DNA of 64,000 nt from Sternotherus odoratus. Lineage: Eukaryota > Chordata > Testudines > Kinosternidae. Made by a program: the position numbers and the translations under genes. Location of the stretch: the NCBI GenBank assembly GCA_032164245.1, contig JAVMKO010000004.1, positions 38,293,626-38,357,625 of the forward strand, read 5' to 3'. Positions 57,194 to 64,000 of the stretch are shown here, one piece after another. The notes below the pieces were generated by a model. The model made no database searches. It was not told the DNA's origin and saw nothing but the letters and a program-made list of their open reading frames with translations. Each line of letters starts with the position of its first letter. Positions within the stretch are counted from its first letter, which is position 1.

Positions 57194-58044
57194 CAGGGCC
57201 GGCTCTAGGCAACAGATGAGCAAACTCGTGCTTGGGGTGGTAGATTCTAAGGGGCAGCATTCTGTCCAATCCTAGGCAGCATGGCTGCCCCTTTATTGTT
57301 TTGTTTTTGGTTTTGGGGTTTTTTTGGTTAATCGATCCAGTCGCCCTGCACCCTGGTCAGGGGTGAAAGTAAGATTAATGACTTACAAGTACAGGGCTCG
57401 GGCCAGCTCTGCCCCCCCAGAAGGGGCGGGGCCTTGGGTGGGAGAAGCAGGGCTGAGGGGATCAGAGCCAGCCCCAGCCTGCCCTGTAGGGTAAGTGCCC
57501 CTACTCCTTCCCCTTTTCCCCCTTCCCTGCCAGGGTAGCAGCGGCAGGCAGGGGTTCCAGGGACTATTTAAAGGGCCTGGGGCTCCCCTGCCTCTACTGC
57601 TGCAGGCCCTTTAAATAGCCACCAGAGTTGAGTGGCAGTAGGGCTCTGGGGGCTATTTAAAGGTCCCAGAGCGCCCCTCCTTCTACCGCCCCAGCCCTTT
57701 AAATAGCCCCCAGAGCCCTGGAATAGTGGCAGGGCTCAGGCAGCTATTTAAAGGGCTGGGAAGGTAGATGCAGTGGGAGCCCTGGGCCCATTAAATAGCC
57801 CCCAGAGCCCAGGGCTCCAGCAGCAGGGCTCTGGTGACAATTTAAAGTGCCTGGGGCTCCAGACACTGTACCGGGGCGTACCGACTTACTTTCTCCTTTG
57901 GCCCTATTTTTTTTTGATTCGCCGCTCTGGTCACCCTGCACCCTGGGTTGTTTGTTTGTTTGTTTTGCTTCACCGCTGGCTCTGGCTGCCTTTTTTTTTT
58001 TTTTTTTTTTGCTTGGGATGGTAAAAAAGCCAGAGCCAGCCCTG
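57194..58044. mobile_element. hAT element, non-autonomous, outer
   Basis: Ends CAGGGCCGGCTCTAGG and (inverted) CAGGGCTGGCTCTGGC. A perfect 8-bp duplication CCTATGGT flanks them (57186-57193 and 58045-58052). This is diagnostic of hAT elements. The outer arms include CAGCATGGCTGCCCCTTTAT and a poly-T stretch (57991-58010). A second hAT-like unit (57358-57900) sits inside, accounting for most of the length. There is no transposase. Reading frames in this area (57744-58085 on the minus strand) are low-complexity. Confidence 0.88.
57358..57900. mobile_element. Inner hAT-like element with palindromic array
   Basis: Left end CAGGGGTGAAAGTAAG and inverted right end CAAAGGAGAAAGTAAG agree at 12 of the first 15 bases. 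The 8 bases outside (ACCCTGGT and GCCCTATT) agree at five of eight, a weak target duplication. From 57540 to 57850 are repeated GGCTATTTAAAGGGCCTGGG and inverted CCCTTTAAATAGCCCCCAGA units, so the middle folds into several hairpins. Nested in the outer hAT element. Confidence 0.6.
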
Positions 58045-58104
58045 CCTATGGTTTTAGTATAATAGTACATTGAACATACTCTCAAAGCATATTAATAAAT
58101 TGGG

Positions 58105-58260
58105 CCTTATATCACTTATGCAAGATAAGTATTACTTCCCTTTTTACAAATGGTTGAACTGAGGCACAATGAAGTTAAGTGATTTGTCCAAGGCTTAGAG
58201 GAAATTGATGGTATAGCTGGTGATAAATTGCAGATTTACTGATTCCCAGTCCTATATTTC
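58105..58260 (+). repeat. MIR-like relic
   Basis: TTCCCTTTTTACAAATGGTT, GAACTGAGGCACAATGAAGT and AAGTGATTTGTCCAAGGCTT, followed by TGATTCCCAGTCCTATATTT. This is the MIR core order, diverged. Confidence 0.7.
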
Positions 58261-58489
58261 AACCACAGGAATTTCAGCTGTAGTATCTCATTGAAATTGT
58301 TGTATAAAAGTCACCAGCTACTTAACATACAGGTATAAATTGGAAAAAAAAGTTAGGAAACAAAATTCTGCAAATTCATCATTAGTGTTTTGCAGTTTCT
58401 TTCCATGTTTACATTAGATACAGAATGATTATTTTCCTTTATATTTATGTAACAGGACAAACTACAATAACATAATGATAAGACTTTAA

Positions 58490-58700
58490 ATGTCTGTAGT
58501 ACCTTACTTCTGGGGATCACAAAACACTTTAAATATATGAATGAATTATTACTCAGATTTCTGTGTGGGAAATGTCCCCATTAAACAGATGGGTAAATAA
58601 GGCACAGAGAGGACTGGTGATTCGCCCTAAATCACAGATGAAGTGTATAACAGAGGCAGGAATAGGACTGAGATTTCCTGACTCCAAGTGCTGTATACAT
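58490..58700 (+). repeat. MIR-like relic
   Basis: CCCCATTAAACAGATGGGTA, AGGCACAGAGAGGACTGGTG and GCCCTAAATCACAGATGAAG, then CTGACTCCAAGTGCTGTATA. This is a second MIR-type copy in the same orientation, about 300 bases after the first. Confidence 0.7.
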
Positions 58701-58899
58701 CCTTCCTCTCTGATAGATGCAGAAGATGAGGAGAGAGAGAGAGAAAAAAAAACCATACAGTGCTTTGAGCCTCAGTAGATATTTTGAAGGTAATGAATGT
58801 GGAAATCCCTAGTTGGTAACTTAAACTCAATCAGTCTTCAGATATTACACAGGCACAGCTGATGAGCCTGTTGTTCTGTACTGTCTGGAAGAAATTATA

Positions 58900-59250
58900 T
58901 TATAAAATGGCAGTTATTTGTATCCCCTGTGAGAACGCAGTCCCTTCTGCTGCTTTCAGCTGATAGATCATTTTTTAATTAATTTTTCTTACTGCCCTAT
59001 TTTTTTTCTTTTTCACTTTAAAATTCTCCATTAACTCTAATTAACTTCACCAGCCTTGCAAGCGTGTTTATAAATCAGCAAACGGCATGCTGGTTTGGAG
59101 AGCAGGGTTTATCCAGCTTGAATATGAGTAGATTAGTAATGAGTGCTCTCTATTTCAAATTTGAATTTTAAATTAAAATTTTGGGCGGTGAGGGAGAAAA
59201 GGAGAGAGAGAATATATCAGTGACTTTCAAAGCACCATAAAGAAATCAGG
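58900..59250. other. Unique AT-rich block, possible conserved non-coding DNA
   Basis: A block with homeodomain-type TTAATTAATTT and CTCTAATTAACTTCA words and TTTATAAATCAGCAAACGGC, free of recognisable repeats. It has the look of a vertebrate conserved non-coding element, but nothing in a single sequence can prove conservation. Confidence 0.25.
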
Positions 59251-59835
59251 CCATCCCACAGCCCTCAGGGAGAAAGTTCAGCCTACACCTGCTACCAAAA
59301 CAGATCAGCTTTACAGTGGCAAGAACCAGAGTTGCTGAAGATGGAGAAGTCAGGCAAATGAGGTTCCAATCTCTTGCACTCCAATGTCCGTTCTATGGGT
59401 TGTCCCTCCCTGTAGATGGAGCTGTGCTGCCCTTCTGAATACCAAGGTATAAGGAACAAGAGAGTCAAGAAGAGGAAGCCACTCATTACTATTTAGGAGT
59501 GCAACAGGAGCTTCACTTCATTCACTAAGCCCTTGTCTACACTATGAGGTTAGGTCAAATTTAGCTGCATTTGGTTGATTTTATACTCAATATGTCTACA
59601 CACCCAATCACATCTGGTTGACTTAAAGGGCTCTTAAAAACAACTGCTGCACTCCTCCCCGGTGAGGGGAATAGTGCTAAAATGACTTTGCTGGGTCGAA
59701 TTTGGGGTAGTGTAGACACAATTTGATGATATTGGCCTCCGGGAGCTATCCCAGGGTGCTCCAGTGTGGCTGTTCAGGACAACACTTTCAACTTGGATGC
59801 ATTAGTCAGATACACAGGAAAAGTCCAAGGAACTT

Positions 59836-60200
59836 TTGAATTTCATTTCCTGTTTGGTCAACGTGATGAGGTCAGCAACACAGGTGACCATGCAGTCCCA
59901 GAATCACAAACGAGCTCCAGCATGGACTGAAGGGGAGACACTGGATCTGATTGCTGTATGTGGAGAAGAATCTATGCAGGCAGAACTCCAAATAAAAAGG
60001 AAGAAATCCCAATATATATGTGAAAGTTGTCCAGGGCATGTAGGACAGAGGCTACACCAGGACACACAGCAGTGCCGTGTGGAAAATTGAGGCGCTTAGG
60101 CAAGTCTACCAAAAAACAGAGGCAAACGATTGCTCCAGGTCATACATGCTGCTGGTATGATCAGCTGCACGGAATTCTAGGGGGGGACCCTACCACTATC
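59836..60200 (+). pseudogene. Harbinger Myb/SANT-like DNA-binding protein, broken
   Basis: The frame gives HKRAPAWTEGETLDLIAVCG followed by EESMQAELQIKRKKSQYICE, then QDTQQCRVE. The W-T-E-x-E-x-x-D-L-I-x-V-x-G start and the T-x-x-Q-C-R end are the Myb/SANT-like domain of Harbinger accessory proteins, which bind the transposon ends and bring in the transposase. The frame ends at a TGA directly after QCRVEN (60090). The expected continuation (a LRQVYQKT-like segment, then the C-terminal part) is found only in a shifted frame, around 60095-60200, so at least one indel broke the gene. It lies just inside the left terminal repeat. Confidence 0.75.
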
Positions 60201-60397
60201 CCTCTGATGTCCATGAACATCTGCAAGAGGGGAGTCTCACGCAACAGGGAGGAGGATATGTGTCTGAGGAGGAGGAGAAGTATGCACAGCAGGCAAGCAG
60301 ATAATCTGTTCTCCCCGGCAACCAGGATATTTTCCTCACCCTGGAGCCAAATCCCTCCCAAAGCCAGTTCCTGGACTCTGATGCACAGCACACCTAG

Positions 60398-61500
60398 CTA
60401 TGCTCTTATAATTGCCCTGGTGTCTGGCTGCACAAAATCGGCCGCCAGGCAATTTGCCTCAACCTCCAACAACAACATAAATATTCCCCCCTTACTCTCA
60501 CAGATATTATGGAGTACACAGCATGCAGCAATAAGAATGGGAATATTGGTTTTGTTGAAGTCTAACCTAGTCAGTAAACAGCACCAGTGAGCTTTTAAAC
60601 ATCCAAATCCACATTCTACCACCAGTCTGCACTTGCTCAGCCAATAGTTGAACTGCTCCTTATTAGTGTCCAGGTTGCCTGTGTATGGCTTCATGAGCCA
60701 TGGGAGCAAGAGGTAACCTGGGTCATCAAGGATAAGTATTGGCATTTCAACAACCCCAAAAGTAATTTTCTGGTCTGGGAAGTAAGTCCCTTCCTGCAGC
60801 TGTTCAAACAGTCCAGAGTTCCTGAAGATGTGAGTGTCATGCACCTTTCCAGGCCATCCCTTGTTGATGTCGGTGAAACATTCCTTGTGATCCACCAGTG
60901 CTTGCAGCACCATTGAGAAGTACCCCTTGCGATTTACATACTGGTTGCCACAGTGGTCCAGTGCCAAGATAGGGATATGCATTCTGTCTATCACCCCACC
61001 ACAGTTAAGGAACCCCACTGCAGCAAAGTCATCCACTATGACCTGCACATTTCCCAGTGTCACTGTCTTAATAGCAGAAGGTGAGTGATTGTGTTGGCTA
61101 CTTGGGTCACAGCAGCCCCCACAGTAGATTTGCCCACTCCAAACTGCTTCCTGACTGACCAGTAACATATAGGCGTTGCAAGCTTCCACAGGCTATCGCC
61201 ATTCGCTTCTCAACTGTCAGGGCTGCTCTTATCTTGGTATTCTTGTGCTTCAGGGAAGGGGAAAGCAACTCACAAAGTTCCATGAAAGTGGTCTTACACA
61301 TGCGAAAGTTTCACAGCCACGGGGAATCATCCCAGACCTGCAACACTATGCAGTCCCACTATGTGCTTGTTTGCTGGGCCCAGAATCAGCATTCCAATGT
61401 ATGAACCTGCCCCACTGCCGCCATGATGTCACAATTGCCACATCCTATGCTTTCAGGGAAGTCTGTGTTCATGTCCTCCTCACGATCGTCCTCCTGATGG
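60398..61500 (-). pseudogene. PIF/Harbinger DDE transposase (HARBI1-like), frameshifted
   Basis: The longest frame (complement of 60398-61189, 263 codons) holds most of a Harbinger transposase. It contains GGVIDRMHIPI around residues 64-74 with the first catalytic Asp (D68), KGYFSMVLQALVD, WPGKVHDTHIFRNS with the second Asp (D118), DDPGYLLLPWLMKPYT and VVECGFGCLKAHW with the catalytic Glu (E192). The usual DGTH after the first Asp is DRMH here. The first 40 or so residues of this frame are out of phase. The real upstream part lies in another frame (complement of 61107-61301, FMELCELLSPSLKHKNTKIR and LTVEKRMAIA), and still earlier sequence reaches to about 61500. At least two shifts and some stops make it a pseudogene. 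It converges on the Myb-like gene within the same transposon. Confidence 0.88.
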
Positions 61501-61973
61501 CATTTCATAGCCAGGTTCTGCACATACTACAGGATAATGCATGAGGTATTTACAATGCTCACAACAGCAGGATAAGCTGAGCGGGCACCATTCTAGCAGT
61601 GCTATGGCATCTGCACAGATAACCCAGGAAAAAAAAAGCACAAAATCATTGTCTGTCATTGCTTTCATGGATGGAGGAAGGAACAGAGGGGAGACTGACA
61701 ACATTTACCCAAAACCACCAGTGACAATGTTTTTGCCCCATCAGATATTGGGAGATTAACCCAGAATTCCAATGAGCAGAGGAGACTGCGGGGACTGTGG
61801 GATAATTACCCACAGTGCACCACTCCATGAGTTGATGCTAGCCACTGTATTGAGGATGCACTCTGCTGACTTAATATGATTAGTGGGGACACACACACTC
61901 GACTGTATAAAATAGCTTCTAAAAATCTACTTCTATAAAATTGATCTAATTTTGTAGTGTAGACATACCCTAA

Positions 61974-62166
61974 GAAGTGAAGTGGTAGTATGTGGGGCTG
62001 GCTCTCTCTAGCACATATCACTGGGTCACATGGTCACTTGTTTCCTATCCCAGTGTGATTTCTGGAAGGAACAGTTTTTAAAATGTTTTGCAGTTCTGGC
62101 AATCCCAGCAAGTCTGACTGAACAACCCAAAGTAAAACAGAAGTGTAAATATGGACAACCATGATA
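61974..62166. other. No feature seen
   Basis: Short unique-looking gap between the Harbinger element and the next solo LTR. Confidence 0.5.
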
Positions 62167-62171
62167 TAAGG

Positions 62172-63208
62172 TGTTATAAGTGTGAAGGGTACCTTGCCTG
62201 GGTGGGACTATGTTATCTAATACAGTATGCCTTGCCTGGGTGGGGCTTGTTATCTGAGCCAGGTAACGTAGGAGTTTCCCTGCCATGGGGGAGGGAGGAC
62301 CCTCGAGCCCATGAAGAAGGGAGGAGCAAAACAGTCAGTTCCATCTTGGCTGATCTCCAGGGAGGAGGCCAGGGCCAGAGAGCTCTATCTTGGCTGGTCT
62401 CCAGGGAGGAGGCCAGTGCCAGGACAGATCCATCTTGGCTGCACATGAGGCAGGAAGCTTGCCAAGGTAGTTGGCAAGGGTTCTAGACCATCTTTGGCTA
62501 TAAAGATGGCTCTACCTTTTTCTTATACTTCTACTTAGCTAATGTGAGTATTACCATTTGATTCTTTTATTAAGCCGTGCCTTTGGGGTGTTCTTTGCCT
62601 TTCAGACCAAAGTGGGAAACCCCAAATGTAAAGTGTCTGTATTTCTGCTTTAACCTTTTTCTTTATTAAATTTTCTAGTTATAAAACTGTCTGGTTTATT
62701 TCCCTTAGGGTTTTTCTCTGCTTTCAGTCTGGGAAGGGAAGGGAATAGGAACCAGGGCAGCTAGGGGCCTAGCTGGAGTGTAAAGACTGTTCTCCTTACC
62801 GTCAGGTTAGACGGGGGAGGCAGGAAGCAGTCGGTTTTTCTCTCTTCACAGGGAAGAGAGGAGGTAGGGGGAAGTGCATAGCCCCCTAGTATCTGACCTG
62901 GCTTCCAGTGAGGAAGACAGAGTCAGGGTTAAGGGAAGTCTGCCTTCAGCCAGGGAGGGTGAAGGAAAGCAGTTTTCCGGTGTCTGACTTTAAAACCTAG
63001 GGAGGGGGTACAAAGTCAGAGTTAGGGGAAGATCGGGGGCCCCTCCAAGGTTTTGGAAGTACACCCGATTGGTGGCAGCGATTGGTAACCCCAAGAACCC
63101 CAACTGGCAAGGTGGGGGTGTGGGGGGAAAAGGACTTGTTGGTCTGGCATAGAAGAGGCCCAGCCTTTGTACTCAAGAGCATAAGGGCTGGGGGTACCCC
63201 CTCTTACA
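62172..63208 (+). mobile_element. Solo LTR, family 2, copy 4
   Basis: Starts TGTTATAAGTGTGAAGG and ends ACCCCCTCTTACA. Perfect 5-bp duplication TAAGG (62167-62171 and 63209-63213). Near the 5' end CCTTGCCTGGGTGGG occurs twice in tandem. Further on, TCTTGGCTG/GGTCTCCAGGGAGGAGGCCAG units are repeated. ATTAAA at 62665-62670 is the best candidate polyadenylation signal. At 1037 bp it is the longest of the four copies. No internal gag-pol sequence. The frames on either strand (for example 63022-63408) are not genes. Confidence 0.9.
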
Positions 63209-63213
63209 TAAGG

Positions 63214-64000
63214 TTTTGGACTGCAAGCTCTTTGGGAGTGGAACTGCAACAACCTATATATTTGTGTTGAGTACCTAGCACAATCGATTCCAACCTGGTT
63301 GGTGCAGTGTAAATATTTAATAATGACATGATGGTGTGAAAAAAGAGCTACTACCACAGCTACCACCACCATTATTCTTAAAACCAGGTGAGTTTTGGTT
63401 TCCAACATTCAAAGTGGAGTACCTTGAACAGTTTCAGTAGTCAGGACTGGACTTTGTGAGTCCTTCAAGTTCCCTTGGGGCTGAAATGCTAAAGACTTTG
63501 GTATATCTGTCTCCCCCTTCCTCTGAGCCTGCCCAACTGGAATGAGACAATACTCCCTTAAAGTATTGCGAGGGTTTGAATTAGCTCAATTATGTTCATA
63601 TACATTTTAAATGTAGCTTGTTTTCTGATTTTTCCAAAGAGATGAAAACCCTTCAGCTGACATTGATTTCAGCCAGAACTCCTCTGTGCTCAGAATCTTT
63701 GAAAATCATTTATTTAAGTTTGCCTAATTATGGGTTTTAGGAGCCCAGCTTTAGGTACTAATTTTTTAAAATCTTGGCTATAGTAAGTTAAAGTACAAAC
63801 TGCATTTACCTCTCAGAAGCTTTTACATTTCCCCAGATTACACTAATCCTCTTTAAGGTAAAGATTCAAATTTTGTATTTATATACTATAATATCCAGAG
63901 AACCTTGAACACTGTGCACATTGTTAAAACAGCCTTTAAAAAAAAGATATTACTTGCTTCATGCCAGCAGTATTTGAATCACTATTATCATTGTTAAACT
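63214..64000. other. No gene recognised
   Basis: AT-rich sequence up to the window edge. A phrase near 63730-63790 (GGAGCCCAGCTTTAGGTACT, AATTTTTTAAAATCTTGGCT) resembles the same diffuse low-copy repeat as the one at 57005-57060. No ends defined. Confidence 0.45.

Larger units (their letters stand above)
59529..61970. mobile_element. PIF/Harbinger DNA transposon, full-length but decayed
   Basis: Left end GCCCTTGTCTACACTATG. Inverted right end GGGTATGTCTACACTACA. A perfect TAA target duplication flanks it (59526-59528 and 61971-61973). This 2442-bp unit carries both genes expected of the superfamily: a Myb/SANT-like DNA-binding protein on the + strand (about 59875-60200) and a DDE transposase on the minus strand (about 61500-60398), converging on each other. 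Both reading frames have stops and shifts, so it cannot move itself. It is the only element in the window with recognisable transposase sequence. Confidence 0.92.

Noticed and set aside
60027..60590. Reading frame of 187 codons on the + strand inside the Harbinger element
   Set aside because: It overlaps the end of the transposase on the other strand and is out of frame with the Myb-like domain. No domain of its own.

Overview
This window looks like nuclear DNA from a vertebrate, most likely a sauropsid and probably a turtle. It is AT-rich, carries no convincing host gene, and is dense in CR1 LINEs, MIR-like CORE-SINE relics, hAT, Tigger/pogo and PIF/Harbinger DNA transposons and long solo LTRs. 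Several short interspersed repeats match ones I recall from chelonian sequence. The taxon is an inference from repeat content, because no conserved host exon is available to confirm it. No rRNA, tRNA gene, CRISPR array or operon was seen. The only recognisable protein-coding material belongs to broken transposable elements.

Layout. 121-1066: a non-autonomous Helitron with a G-rich minisatellite core. 2689-2822: a foldback repeat. 6243-6639: a Tigger-like MITE. 10860-13659: a 2.8-kb solo LTR (family 1) with a second, unrelated solo LTR nested in it at 12655-13245. 13909-14005: a small MITE. 17148-19473: an old CR1 split by a younger CR1 (17456-18959). 27004-27193: a hAT MITE. 27945-28228 and 28744-28958: Harbinger-type MITEs. 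34402-38426: two Helitrons head to tail, the first split by another family-1 solo LTR (34963-37025). 39219-39783: a pogo/Tigger-type element with palindromic GC-rich tandem units. 41275-42005, 43618-44427, 47742-48719 and 62172-63208: four solo LTRs of one family, each with its own 5-bp target duplication. The third sits inside a non-LTR retrotransposon, which itself sits inside an older repeat. 51641-52475: a CR1 3' end with a palindromic TA-flanked MITE. 57194-58044: a hAT element with a second hAT-like element inside. 59529-61970: a complete but decayed PIF/Harbinger transposon with a Myb/SANT-like gene and a DDE transposase gene facing each other.

The elements form a layered record. Target-site duplications, and in two cases a recognisable empty site, allow the order of insertion to be read: LTR into Helitron, Helitron beside Helitron, LTR into LTR, CR1 into CR1, MITE into CR1, LTR into LINE into older repeat, hAT into hAT. 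The Harbinger element at 59529 has terminal repeats resembling those of the two Harbinger-like MITEs, so its relatives are plausible sources of the transposase that moved them. The strongest candidate for something under-described is the Helitron family with long one-strand G-rich arrays, two copies of which lie head to tail separated by only a TA dinucleotide.
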